From positions 3,782,001 through 3,846,000 of the forward strand of contig NZ_CBDIPG010000001.1 in assembly GCF_965283645.1 (NCBI RefSeq): a stretch of DNA of 64,000 nucleotides, written 5' to 3'. A program made the translations under genes and the position numbers. The stretch is from Kordia sp965283645 (lineage in GTDB: Bacteria; Bacteroidota; Bacteroidia; Flavobacteriales; Flavobacteriaceae). The number at the start of each line of letters is the position of its first letter. Positions within the stretch are counted from its first letter, which is position 1. Below are positions 14,748-23,607 of this stretch, piece after piece. The notes under the pieces are model-generated. The model ran no database searches, was not told the origin of the DNA, and saw nothing but the letters and a program-made list of their open reading frames with translations.

Positions 14748-16940
14748 ATGTTTAAAAAAGCAAATAAACCATTCCCAATAATCATCCAAACTGGAATGAT
14801 GGAGTGTGGCACTACCTCATTAGCAATGATTTTCAAATATTATGGATTGTACAATATACAACGCGCTCTTGCTGAAATGGCAGGAGTAGATACCCAAGGT
14901 ACAGATCTTTACACGTTAGCGAGAATCGGAGTGCAATTTGGATTTAAATCCGAAGGATATGAGTTAGACTATGAAGGTCTCAGAGACATTACTTTACCCT
15001 GTATTGCACACTATGAAGGAGTACATTTTATAGTTGTTTATAAGGTTAGCCAAACGCATGTATGGGTAGTAGACCCAGCTTATGGCAAAGATAAATTCAC
15101 TAAGAAAGAGTTTTTAACCAAATGGAATGGCACCGTTCTCACATTGACACCAACGGACAATATTTTTAAAAATAAAGATATGATGGATTTGGTTGCTGAT
15201 GAGGTTAAAGAGAACCAATCAATGTTCAAACGGTTCTACAAACCCGTTCTAAAGCCTAATTACAAACTGCTAGTTCAGATTGTTCTTACTACCTGTTTTT
15301 TACAAATTATCGGATTGTCAATTCCATTATTCACTCAAGCCATTGTGGACCAAGTTCTTGTAAATCAAAACTTGAACTTATTGTACTCAGTTTTAGCGGG
15401 TTTGTTCTTTATATTCATCATACAAACGGTGTTTCTATATTTCAGGAATATTCTTTTGATTCAACTCAAGGTGCTTATAGAATATGATTTTTTTAGTCAA
15501 TATTTTAAACATTTTATCTCGCTCTCTCAGCAATATTATGATCGGCACAGAAGAGAAGACTTTATAAATAGATTTAGAGAAAATATGACCGTAAGGCAAA
15601 TATTGAATCCAGCGATGCTCCAAGCTATTTTCGATCTATTATTAGTAGTTATTTACATTCCTCTGCTATTTGTTTATAATATAAAACTAGGACTTTTGGG
15701 GGTTATTTTATCGGCAACTATTCTAATGGTTGCAATTTTATCATTACCAAAAATTAGAGCTTTAACCAATAAAGTCTTTTATAAAGATGTTGCTGTACTG
15801 GGTAAATTCCTAGATGTGCTCTTGGGAATCAACACCCTAAAACTACTGAGCATAGGGCAATTAAAATTCATGAGTTGGCAGCGTGAATACCGAAGTAATT
15901 TAAATATAGTGTCTGAGGCAGAAAAAGTGCAAACAATATTCATTACCATCCAACGCAGTCTCTTTCTCTTTACTCAAATTTGTGTTTTCTGGCTAGGTGC
16001 TTATTGGACTTTTAATCAAGAGTTAACTATTGGAGAATACTTGGCTTGTATTGCCATTTTTACCATTGTATTGAATGCCTTGAACAATGTTGCCGTACTC
16101 TGGATTCAAATGGCTGATCTATCCGTTTCTATGGCAAGATTAAATGATGTTTTACGGCAACCTAAAGAAGAATCAAAGATACTTCCGGGTATGACGGAAA
16201 CTATAAATACCATCACATTTGATAACTTAAGTTTTGATTACGGATCAGATTCGGGTCGACTTACACTAAGAAAGATTAATCTCGTAATTAAGTCAGGTGA
16301 GAAGATAGGAGTAGTAGGACGCAACGGTGCAGGAAAAACCACTTTGGTGAAAATGTTAGTAAATTTATATCCAGAATATATGGGCGCTATCTTATTAAAT
16401 CAATCGCGAGAAATCCGAACCATATCTCCCACGGTATTAAGAAAAAAAATATTCTTCTTTCCACAAGAAGTCTACATCTTTAATGGTACAATACGAGAGA
16501 ATATTTTATACGCAAACCCGCAAGCAAGCAATGAGGAAATAATAGAAGCTTGTAAGTTGGCAGATTTTCATGAATTTATAAAGAATAATTTTTTAGGTTA
16601 CAACCAAAAAGTAGGTGATGAAGGAGCAAACTTATCTGGTGGAGAAACCTTGAAACTTGCCTTTGCTCGGCTCTTTGTGTGTAATCCAGATGTAATAATA
16701 CTCGATGAAGCTAGTAGTGAATTAGATATTGAAACGGAACGAATTATATTGACCAATGTTATGGAAAAATTTGCTAACAAAATCATCATATCCATTGCAC
16801 ATAGAATCAATACTCTTAGAAACTACGATAGAATTGTGGTTATGGACCAAGGTGAAGTCGCCGAATGTGGTCACCACGAAGAACTACTTAAAAAAGAAGG
16901 ACTTTATCATCAATTAATCAATACCTATGTCAACTTCTAA
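14748..16940 (+). CDS. C39-peptidase-containing ABC exporter (PCAT)
   Basis: A 730-residue transporter. Residues 1-135 are a C39 peptidase domain with Gln14, catalytic Cys20 (MMECGTTS), His93 (GVHFIVV) and Asp109 (VVDPAYG), all intact. Residues 165-450 hold the six-helix membrane domain. The ATPase has Walker A GRNGAGKTT near 525, signature LSGGE near 629 and Walker B DVIILDEAS near 650. PCATs cut GG leaders and pump the rest of the peptide across the inner membrane. It begins 58 bases after the Hint gene and overlaps the HlyD-like gene by 14 bases, so the three form one operon. Confidence 0.96.
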   Translation: MFKKANKPFPIIIQTGMMECGTTSLAMIFKYYGLYNIQRALAEMAGVDTQGTDLYTLARIGVQFGFKSEGYELDYEGLRDITLPCIAHYEGVHFIVVYKVSQTHVWVVDPAYGKDKFTKKEFLTKWNGTVLTLTPTDNIFKNKDMMDLVADEVKENQSMFKRFYKPVLKPNYKLLVQIVLTTCFLQIIGLSIPLFTQAIVDQVLVNQNLNLLYSVLAGLFFIFIIQTVFLYFRNILLIQLKVLIEYDFFSQYFKHFISLSQQYYDRHRREDFINRFRENMTVRQILNPAMLQAIFDLLLVVIYIPLLFVYNIKLGLLGVILSATILMVAILSLPKIRALTNKVFYKDVAVLGKFLDVLLGINTLKLLSIGQLKFMSWQREYRSNLNIVSEAEKVQTIFITIQRSLFLFTQICVFWLGAYWTFNQELTIGEYLACIAIFTIVLNALNNVAVLWIQMADLSVSMARLNDVLRQPKEESKILPGMTETINTITFDNLSFDYGSDSGRLTLRKINLVIKSGEKIGVVGRNGAGKTTLVKMLVNLYPEYMGAILLNQSREIRTISPTVLRKKIFFFPQEVYIFNGTIRENILYANPQASNEEIIEACKLADFHEFIKNNFLGYNQKVGDEGANLSGGETLKLAFARLFVCNPDVIILDEASSELDIETERIILTNVMEKFANKIIISIAHRINTLRNYDRIVVMDQGEVAECGHHEELLKKEGLYHQLINTYVNF

Positions 16941-18216
16941 ATCAAAAAACAATCACAACAATACCCACGACCTTAAAGAGCTACAGTACAATGATTTGTA
17001 TAAAAACAATGATCGACCTCTAAATGATCTCCGAAAACAACACAAATCATTTGTACTATGGGTTTGTGCAGGCCTATTTGTGTTAGCCTTAATCCTTGCA
17101 ATTACCTTAAAGATTCCAAATTATGTAACTATTCCCGTTGTAATTGAAAATCAAGGCGAAACTAGAGAAATGAGTTTCTCTCACGATGTAAGAGTACTCA
17201 AAAATTATATTGGTCTTGGTGATTCTATAGTTGTTGGAGATCAACTTTGCTTAATTACATCACCTGAAATCAAATCGTTAATCAGTCAAATCGTAAAGGC
17301 AGAACAGAAATTACAATCACTCGTACAATTGGATTCAATTCAGCTTGAATCTACATTGCTTGGCTTACAGGAAGAACAGACTGCAAAATATGCATTGATC
17401 AAAGCGATCCAGACCGAACGTAAAGCAGCATTATCTGCATTCAAATCGGAACAACTAGCGCTTAAAGCCTCTGCTGATTATACGACAATTTTATTTCAAA
17501 AAAACCACACGCTCTATCGTAAAGGAGTCATAAGTCAAGTAGAATTTTTAACTGTGAAAAGAAACTATCAACAAGTTTTAGCGCAACGTGATGTATTGAT
17601 GAAAAATCATTTGCAGAACATGCAATCTTATGAACTTCAGATTGAACGGATTAATGAGTCTTTAGTGCCAATTCGCAACCAAGAAACAGCTACTACATTA
17701 AATTATGAAATTAAAATTAAAAAGTTATATCAAGCTATTGAGATAGCTCGACACGAACTTGAACTTCAATACGGAAACGTTGAAATTGATGGAAATAGTC
17801 TTATTCTGAAAGCGCAAAAAGATGGAGTAATAACATATCGTTCATCAGGGCAGTCACGTTTAATCAGCGGTCAAATCCTTTACAGAGCCGAATACTCAAG
17901 AGAAAAATTGTTTGCGAAGGGATTTCTGAATAGTGAGATTATAGGTCAAATTGAAACAAATATGATTGGGAAGATCAATTTTGAGTCTTTACCTTCATAT
18001 CAATGGGGAATATTAAAAGGTCGAATACACACCATTAGCCTTTCAACAGACAATGAAGGTAGGTATGCCTTTACAGCTACCATTAAAAATACTAATCCCA
18101 AAGTTTATCGTCGCTTGCGGAACGGGCAAAGTGGTAATATGTCGGTCATTATAGATTCTAAAACACTGATCGGTTATTTGACTGTTAGCTTCAAAAAAAA
18201 CACGAGCATGTTGTAA
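16927..18216 (+). CDS. HlyD-family membrane fusion protein
   Basis: A 429-residue adaptor with one N-terminal membrane segment (residues 43-63, FVLWVCAGLFVLALILAI), a lipoyl-like half, a long coiled coil (about residues 115-285) and the returning lipoyl/beta-barrel half (YGNVEIDGNSLILKAQKDG). Such proteins link an inner-membrane ABC exporter to an outer-membrane channel of the TolC type. No TolC-like gene is nearby, so a shared channel is presumed. It overlaps the exporter gene, fixing it in the same operon, and it faces the convergent regulator gene with only 23 bases between stops. Confidence 0.93.
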   Translation: MSTSKSKNNHNNTHDLKELQYNDLYKNNDRPLNDLRKQHKSFVLWVCAGLFVLALILAITLKIPNYVTIPVVIENQGETREMSFSHDVRVLKNYIGLGDSIVVGDQLCLITSPEIKSLISQIVKAEQKLQSLVQLDSIQLESTLLGLQEEQTAKYALIKAIQTERKAALSAFKSEQLALKASADYTTILFQKNHTLYRKGVISQVEFLTVKRNYQQVLAQRDVLMKNHLQNMQSYELQIERINESLVPIRNQETATTLNYEIKIKKLYQAIEIARHELELQYGNVEIDGNSLILKAQKDGVITYRSSGQSRLISGQILYRAEYSREKLFAKGFLNSEIIGQIETNMIGKINFESLPSYQWGILKGRIHTISLSTDNEGRYAFTATIKNTNPKVYRRLRNGQSGNMSVIIDSKTLIGYLTVSFKKNTSML

Positions 18217-18239
18217 AGCTATTTTAGATAAAATTTTTA

Positions 18240-19925
18240 TTACGATTTTAAAATATCAGATGGATACTGACCATATTTGTTGTAGAACTTGCGAGAGAAA
18301 CCTCCAGCATTCTTAAATCCACATTGTTGCGCTATAGCCTTAATAGTATATCGTTTATAGACAGGATTACTCGCCATTTCATTAAAGGCAAAATCGAGTC
18401 TTAGGTCATTTATGTACTGCGAAAAGTTTTTGTCTTTATCCATATTAATAACCTTGGAAAGATAGGTGTAGTTGGTACCAAACTTTTTGGCTAGTTGGCG
18501 AAGTTGAATTTTTTCAGAGAGAAATTCTTTAGTATTCTCAAAGTTTTCTAGTTGCTCTCGAATCTTATTTATGACATCAATAGAGATAGACAAGTACTGT
18601 TCAATTTCAGCTGCGTTTTGCTTAGAAATATTTTCTTCCTTTAAGTTAAGTAACACCCAATGCCTTAGCTTTGATTTGATCTTAATATTCTTGTAAACAA
18701 GCCAAACAATGAGCGACAAGACAAGTAAAGTAGCAACCAATAAATACACTAAACGAGTTATTGCTCTATTTTTCGATTTATACTTTTCAGAAGTCTTTAG
18801 CAGAAGTTGTTCACTGGCTTGAGACGTTTTTAAGGCCTCAAGCTCTTTAGTGAATTTCTCTTCATATTGCAAATCCATGTATTTAAAAATGGAATCTATT
18901 GATTGCAATACAATTTTAGGTTCAGAATTGGTCAAGGATGATACACGAAGCTGATATTTTAGCACTGTGTTTTGCAGACTCCTGTCTATGTTGTTTATGC
19001 CAATTGCATATATAGAATCAATATATTTTTGGGCGTCTTCATACTTGCCAAGTTCTAAAAAAGCTTCTGCAATATTTCCATAAGCAATAGCAAAACTAGT
19101 GTTGGTTCTAATGCTATCTTCAGATTTCCTCAAATTTTCAAGTCCCTTTAAATAAAAATTTAAAGCTTGATCATACTCTTTTTTATAGAACATATAAATA
19201 CCATACTCTCCATAGATACTCTTCCTATAACCATAAGGTAAGCCGTCGACTTGGTCAATCAGCTCGTTCATGATCTCAAAAGCACCATTTAAGTCATTAA
19301 AATAATGGTATCTTATTTGTGCCCGTACCATTTTTGCACCGATAACGTTGATTGTATCTCTGGTACGTCGAACAGCTTGAATACGCAACTGATTATTGTC
19401 TAAAGCAAGATCATAATCTTTGGTCTCTAAAAATATATTCTCACAGAAAAAATAATATATCGCCAGCGATGTATAATCAGAAGATTCATTAATCAACGAT
19501 TTAAACTTATCAGCGATCACGATACACTCACCATACTTCTTAAGATTAGAAGCAGTATACCAAGCCATGTAGAAATAATCTCGTTGCCGTGGATAACTTA
19601 TTTCCTGATTTAATGCATCCACTGCCTTATAGAAGTAGACAGCTGCACTATCAATTTTGTTTTGAGCGTAGAAATATTCTCCAATCAAAAAATTATTTTC
19701 AACAATCAGTGAATCGTAAGTCGGTTCAAGCTTAGATAAAAGACTTTCAGACTGTTTGAGTAAAAAAAACGTTGAATCCTTTGAGGAAGTTGTTGATAAT
19801 GATTGGAGTCTTTCGATCTTTAAGATCGACTCTAGCCTATCATTTTGGTTAAAACAACCAATTATTATTGTACAAGTTAACAATACAGTCAGAAAAATTA
19901 TACAGAAATTTAGATTAGTTTTCAA
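18240..19925 (-). CDS. TPR-containing, membrane-anchored AraC-type regulator
   Basis: A 561-residue protein. The N-terminus is a signal or anchor with a cysteine at IIGCF, followed by several TPR-like repeats (residues 60-370), one membrane helix (LVYLLVATLLVLSLIVWLV, about 395) and a C-terminal AraC/XylS helix-turn-helix domain (LRQLAKKFGTNYTYLSKVI and IAQQCGFKNAGGFSRKF). The layout, with an outside TPR sensor and a cytoplasmic DNA-binding domain, is typical of Bacteroidota transcription factors. It is convergent with the Hint/exporter operon and is the likely local regulator. The TTGATCAA repeats near 14 kb are candidate sites, which is untested. Confidence 0.9.
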   Translation of the reverse strand: MKTNLNFCIIFLTVLLTCTIIIGCFNQNDRLESILKIERLQSLSTTSSKDSTFFLLKQSESLLSKLEPTYDSLIVENNFLIGEYFYAQNKIDSAAVYFYKAVDALNQEISYPRQRDYFYMAWYTASNLKKYGECIVIADKFKSLINESSDYTSLAIYYFFCENIFLETKDYDLALDNNQLRIQAVRRTRDTINVIGAKMVRAQIRYHYFNDLNGAFEIMNELIDQVDGLPYGYRKSIYGEYGIYMFYKKEYDQALNFYLKGLENLRKSEDSIRTNTSFAIAYGNIAEAFLELGKYEDAQKYIDSIYAIGINNIDRSLQNTVLKYQLRVSSLTNSEPKIVLQSIDSIFKYMDLQYEEKFTKELEALKTSQASEQLLLKTSEKYKSKNRAITRLVYLLVATLLVLSLIVWLVYKNIKIKSKLRHWVLLNLKEENISKQNAAEIEQYLSISIDVINKIREQLENFENTKEFLSEKIQLRQLAKKFGTNYTYLSKVINMDKDKNFSQYINDLRLDFAFNEMASNPVYKRYTIKAIAQQCGFKNAGGFSRKFYNKYGQYPSDILKS

Positions 19926-20437
19926 TTACTATCATGTTAGGAGAATCAGACCCTATGTCTATCTCTCATTTAAATATTATAGGCTTAACTGTATACTAAA
20001 CAGGACTTTAAAATCTAAACTACGTATTCCTTTATTACTTTACTATTGAGTCCAATAGTTTAGAACACCTGTTCTTCGAGAATTCGAATTCGCAAATTTA
20101 GAAAGATTAGATTTTCGAAAGGCCCAGTTTTTTTGTACCTAACATCAACAATTATTCCAATATCAAAATTCAAAAATATTCCGGTTTTACGAGAAGTATA
20201 ATCATAAAAAAATCATCATGTGTCGCCCTAAAATCGGTTGACAGTTTTTCAGTTTAATGTGCACTTTCAAAGTTAAGTAATAAATTATTTAACTACTTGG
20301 TTTTTTTATGTAATTACACGTTGTTATCTCATAAACTATAATTACTTAAACTCACACTATTTTTGATAGATGTGACCCTAAAACTCTTTTAAAATGACAT
20401 ATTAATAAGTCAATTCTTCCCTAACAGCAAAGTACGT
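19926..20437. other. Gene-free stretch with possible insertion-sequence end motifs
   Basis: No convincing coding frame is seen. Two related motifs, TGTCGCCCTAAAATCGG (20221) and TGTGACCCTAAAACTC (20371), lie 150 bases apart and begin with TGT, resembling the ends of IS3-type elements. This is weak evidence. The sequence also holds the upstream region of the regulator gene. Confidence 0.3.
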
Positions 20438-21595
20438 CTAAACCACTGTTTTCAAAGAAATTTGCATGGTAGTTCCTTTGCCAATTTCTGATTTCAATAC
20501 TTTTACTTTTCCTTCGTGATAATTCTCAACAATACGTTTTGCAAGCGATAAGCCCAATCCCCAACCACGTTTTTTACTTGTAAATCCAGGTTGAAACACC
20601 TTTTTAAAATTTCGCTTTGGAATTCCTTTTCCATTATCCGTAATTTGAATCTTTACAAACGAATCCGAAGGAATAATTTCTAACTTCAAATTGCCTTTTC
20701 CTTTCATGGCATCAATGGCATTTTTCACCATATTCTCAATTGTCCAGCTGTACAATTGTGCATTAATTTCACTGTAAATAGGTGTTTCAGGAGCTGCAAA
20801 AGTAAAATTGATCAACTTAGAAGAACGTGTCAACAAATAATCATACGAATCCTTGGTTTCTTGTACAATATCCAAACGTTCTAACTTAGGAATAGAACCA
20901 ATTTTAGAAAAACGTTCGGTGATGGTTTGCAAACGATCAATATCTTTTTCGATTTCCATTATATAGTCAGGATCAACATTTTCGGTCTTCAAAATCTCAG
21001 TCCAACCAACTAAAGATGAAAGTGGTGTTCCAATTTGATGCGCGGTTTCTTTAGCCATTCCTGCCCATAACTTATTCTGCTCGGAAGCTTTGGAAGCACT
21101 AAAAAAGAAATACGCAACTGCGGCAAACAACACGATAATCAACAATAATGCTAACGGATAATATTTGAGTTTGTTTAAAGTTTCAGAATTTCCGTAATAA
21201 AGTGTACCAGATTTTACTTCTTTCTTTAAGCCTTTATCAAAATAAAATACTTCTATTGAATCATTCTCTTTTGAGAATTGTTTAATTTTCTTTTCAATAT
21301 AAATTGTATCACTTGATTTTTCCTCATCTATATTCATAGTGATAATCTCACCATCAGTATTTCTTATGATTCTTGGATTAGAATTTTCAATAGCAATAAC
21401 ATCTACGGCTAATAGCAAATCTTCTTCGGCATTAATTGATTTTAATGCTCTTACCCAAATTTGCATTTTTGTGCGTTCATCTTTTTTAAACTCTTGAAAA
21501 AAGATATAGGTATTCCATAAAATTCCTGAAACAATAATAAAAGAAGCGAGAATCAGGATTCTTCTAATTAAAACAGGCTTATTTTTAAAAATCAT
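20438..21595 (-). CDS. Sensor histidine kinase
   Basis: A 385-residue kinase with two membrane helices (residues 10-30 and 150-168) enclosing a small periplasmic domain. The HisKA motif is AKETAHQIGTPLSSLVGW (acceptor His within AHQIGT). The ATPase domain has the N-box ENMVKNAIDAM, the G1 box DNGKGIP and the G2 box GWGLGLSLAKRIVE. No response regulator adjoins it. In other flavobacteria this gene commonly sits next to the flavin reductase and DUF3127 genes, as here. The stimulus cannot be read from the sequence. Confidence 0.93.
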   Translation of the reverse strand: MIFKNKPVLIRRILILASFIIVSGILWNTYIFFQEFKKDERTKMQIWVRALKSINAEEDLLLAVDVIAIENSNPRIIRNTDGEIITMNIDEEKSSDTIYIEKKIKQFSKENDSIEVFYFDKGLKKEVKSGTLYYGNSETLNKLKYYPLALLLIIVLFAAVAYFFFSASKASEQNKLWAGMAKETAHQIGTPLSSLVGWTEILKTENVDPDYIMEIEKDIDRLQTITERFSKIGSIPKLERLDIVQETKDSYDYLLTRSSKLINFTFAAPETPIYSEINAQLYSWTIENMVKNAIDAMKGKGNLKLEIIPSDSFVKIQITDNGKGIPKRNFKKVFQPGFTSKKRGWGLGLSLAKRIVENYHEGKVKVLKSEIGKGTTMQISLKTVV

Positions 21596-21674
21596 ATAAA
21601 CACTTTGGAAATACTAATATAAACGAAAAGTTACAGTTTTATTGTAACAATAGAAAACTTGAGGTAAAATATAC

Positions 21675-21700
21675 GTCATTCCGAACTTGATTCGGAATCC
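21675..21700. repeat. Dispersed palindromic repeat GTCATTCCG-aACTTGATt-CGGAATCC
   Basis: An inverted repeat with stem ATTCCGAA/TTCGGAAT. It matches the element inside leuS at 39186-39211 at all positions but two, and those two are paired in the stem (A-T here, C-G there). This is a compensatory change, as expected for an element whose hairpin is kept. Confidence 0.75.
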
Positions 21701-21795
21701 CATAGTGAAAATTATCGCTTCAGAAATTGGAATCAAGTTCGGTTTTAGACAAAATCTGAATCAAAATAAATTTTAAGCTCCTTCTATTTCCTTAC

Positions 21796-21981
21796 TTATG
21801 ATACTATAAGTTCTATAGTGATCGTAAACATTACTAAGAAAACTCCATCTTGAAAGTTATGACAGTGACAATTAGCAAGACCACCTGAAACAATAATTCC
21901 GTCAGAACAAACAATTTTTACAGTTTGACCTCCCAAAATAGCAAACTGCTGTACTTTTGTCAACGTTTTTACACCATCCAT
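21796..21981 (-). CDS. Small GG-leader peptide, possible exported bacteriocin or signal
   Basis: A 61-residue peptide. Residues 1-18 (ending in KVQQFAILGG) form a hydrophilic-to-hydrophobic leader with Gly-Gly, like Bacteroidota bacteriocin-type leaders (K-x-L-x-K-x-Q-Q-x-x-I-x-GG). The mature part has three cysteines in a glycine-rich context (SGGLANCHCHN) and a hydrophobic tail. No exporter adjoins it. The nearest C39 exporter, at 14748, could process it. The start ATG at 21981 is preceded by an A-rich stretch. The call is inference from leader shape; the peptide may also be a remnant. Confidence 0.5.
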   Translation of the reverse strand: MDGVKTLTKVQQFAILGGQTVKIVCSDGIIVSGGLANCHCHNFQDGVFLVMFTITIELIVS

Positions 21982-22114
21982 CTTTAAAATGTTTTAAATC
22001 ATGATTAAAAGTTTTAGTGGATACTTCTCTAAATGCAACGATAAAACACATTAAATAGCATTTAGACTTCAAAAAAAATAAGTATTAACGCATTTATGAC
22101 GTTTGTAATTAGAG

Positions 22115-22145
22115 TTGTTTCCTCCGCTTTTTTACACTAATTTTG
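22115..22145 (+). promoter_or_regulatory. Promoter of the flavin reductase gene
   Basis: TTG at 22115-22117, a 20-base spacer and TAATTTTG at 22138-22145 match the Bacteroidota promoter consensus. The predicted start is near 22152, 14 bases before the chosen ATG at 22166. This position also argues that the longer reading frame starting at 22115 is not used. Confidence 0.65.
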
Positions 22146-22165
22146 TACCACTAAAAATATTGAAA

Positions 22166-23026
22166 ATGGTATCAATTGATCCAAAAGAAATTCCAACTGC
22201 AAAACTACACGGCTATCTGTTAGGTGCTGTCGCGCCAAGACCAATTGCGTTTGCAAGTACAGTTGACGAAGAAGGAAATCCAAATCTTTCTCCGTATAGC
22301 TTTTTCAATGTATTTAGTGCCAATCCGCCAATTATGATTTTTTCGCCAGCGCGAAGAGTTCGTGATAACACCACAAAACACACACTTGAAAACGCAATCG
22401 CAACGAAAGAAGTAGTGATTAATGTGGTAAATCATGCCATTGTGCAACAAATGTCGTTAAGCAGCACAGAATATGCCGCAGGTGTAAACGAGTTTGAAAA
22501 AGCAGGATTGACAATGGTGCCTTCTGACAAAGTAAAGCCGTTTCGTGTAGCAGAATCGCCAGTGCAATTTGAATGTAAAGTGAATGAAGTTGTACACTTA
22601 GGAAATGAAGGTGGCGCAGGAAACTTAATCATTTGTGAAGTGGTAAAGCTACACATAAATGAAGATGTTTTAAACGATCGTGGAACAATTGATCATTACA
22701 AAATAGATTTAGTTGCCAGAGCTGGTGGAAGTTTTTACAGCAGAGCACGTGATGGATTTTTTGAAATTCCAAAACCAATTGCTACCTTGGGAATTGGCGT
22801 AGATCAAATTCCAGAAAATATTCGTACAAGTACAATACTAACAGGAAATGACCTTGGAATTTTAGGAAATGTAGAACAATTGCCAACATCAGAAGAAATT
22901 CAAGAATTTATCAACACAACAGAAATAAAAATTTCAGAAAACAAAGAAAAAAATCATACAGCAGCAAAAGAACTTTTAGCAAAAGGAGACGTAACAACTG
23001 CTTGGAAAATATTATTAGTAAAATAA
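22166..23026 (+). CDS. Flavin reductase-like (FMN-binding) protein
   Basis: A 286-residue protein with the FMN-binding split-barrel of the flavin-reductase-like family (GAVAPRPIAFASTVDEEGNP, SPYSFFNVFSANPP and FSPARRVRDN). Family members bind FMN and often reduce flavins with NAD(P)H or act in aromatic or sulfur compound breakdown. The ATG at 22166 is preferred over an earlier in-frame TTG at 22115 because the promoter elements cover the latter and the conserved N-terminus begins MVSIDPKEIP. It is followed six bases later by the DUF3127 gene, with which it is probably co-transcribed. Confidence 0.92.
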   Translation: MVSIDPKEIPTAKLHGYLLGAVAPRPIAFASTVDEEGNPNLSPYSFFNVFSANPPIMIFSPARRVRDNTTKHTLENAIATKEVVINVVNHAIVQQMSLSSTEYAAGVNEFEKAGLTMVPSDKVKPFRVAESPVQFECKVNEVVHLGNEGGAGNLIICEVVKLHINEDVLNDRGTIDHYKIDLVARAGGSFYSRARDGFFEIPKPIATLGIGVDQIPENIRTSTILTGNDLGILGNVEQLPTSEEIQEFINTTEIKISENKEKNHTAAKELLAKGDVTTAWKILLVK

Positions 23027-23031
23027 ATAAG

Positions 23032-23406
23032 ATGGAAGTACAAGGAAAAATAAAAATGATTGGAGAAACTCAGACGTTTGGAAACAATGGGTTTAGAAAG
23101 CGTGAAGTTGTGGTAACAACAGAAGAACAATATCCACAACACATTATGGTGGAATTTGTACAGGATAAAACAGACTTATTAAACAACTTTCAAGTTGGAC
23201 AGCCTGTGAAAATTAGCATCAATTTACGTGGTAGAGAATGGGTAAATCCGCAAGGAGAAACTAAATATTTCAACTCTATTCAAGGTTGGAGAATTGAAGG
23301 TGCACAGCAAGATGCGCCTGCAGGAATGCCACCTGTGCCACCAGCAGATGCTTTTGAGCCAGCAAGCGATTTCAAAGAAGAAGATCACGACGATTTACCT
23401 TTCTAA
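23032..23406 (+). CDS. DUF3127 domain protein
   Basis: A 124-residue protein. Residues 1-90 form the DUF3127 domain (MEVQGKIKMIG, FRKREVVVTTEEQYPQHI, INLRGREWVNPQGE), an OB-fold-like beta-barrel that resembles single-strand-binding proteins. The rest is a flexible, acidic tail ending EEDHDDLPF, much like the SSB C-terminal protein-docking tip (D-D-x-P-F). A role with single-stranded DNA or RNA is therefore plausible but not proven. The start is the ATG at 23032 directly after the flavin reductase stop, giving the conserved beginning. Confidence 0.85.
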   Translation: MEVQGKIKMIGETQTFGNNGFRKREVVVTTEEQYPQHIMVEFVQDKTDLLNNFQVGQPVKISINLRGREWVNPQGETKYFNSIQGWRIEGAQQDAPAGMPPVPPADAFEPASDFKEEDHDDLPF

Positions 23407-23432
23407 GAAAATAGTTTGGATATATTTTGTCT

Positions 23433-23453
23433 TTTCGAGCGAAGTCGAGATAT
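23433..23453. repeat. Dispersed repeat TTTCGAGCGAAGTCGAGATAT
   Basis: It shares a core with 2003-2027 in reverse orientation and with 23551-23574. Its CGAGCGAAGTCGAG core is an imperfect inverted repeat. It lies between genes. Confidence 0.5.
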
Positions 23454-23484
23454 AGATAAAATTATAACTCCTTTTAAAATATAT

Positions 23485-23516
23485 AAAACCTCATAGCAAT
23501 CTGTTATGAGGTTTTT
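23485..23516 (+). terminator. Terminator after the DUF3127 gene
   Basis: AACCTCATA pairs with TATGAGGTT around GCAATCTGT, followed by five T residues. Confidence 0.8.
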
Positions 23517-23550
23517 ATATTTTTCTTGAATCCAAAATGAACTAATGCCA

Positions 23551-23574
23551 CATTGAGCAGAGTCGAAATGAAAG
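23551..23574. repeat. Dispersed repeat CATTGAGCAGAGTCGAAATG
   Basis: It is a diverged member of the CGAAGTCGA family seen at 2003 and 23433. It lies just before the -7 element TAATTTTG (23577-23584) of the next gene. Confidence 0.5.
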
Positions 23575-23607
23575 CATAATTTTGTAAATTCACACAAAAA
23601 TCAACCA

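Noticed and set aside
19756..20049. A 97-codon forward frame near the start of the AraC-type regulator gene
   Set aside because: It largely overlaps the reverse-strand signal region of the regulator, has no family resemblance and shows no promoter.
20221..20390. Two TGT-CCCTAAAA motifs as ends of a complete insertion sequence
   Set aside because: They are in the same orientation, only 150 bases apart, and enclose no transposase frame, so they do not define an element.
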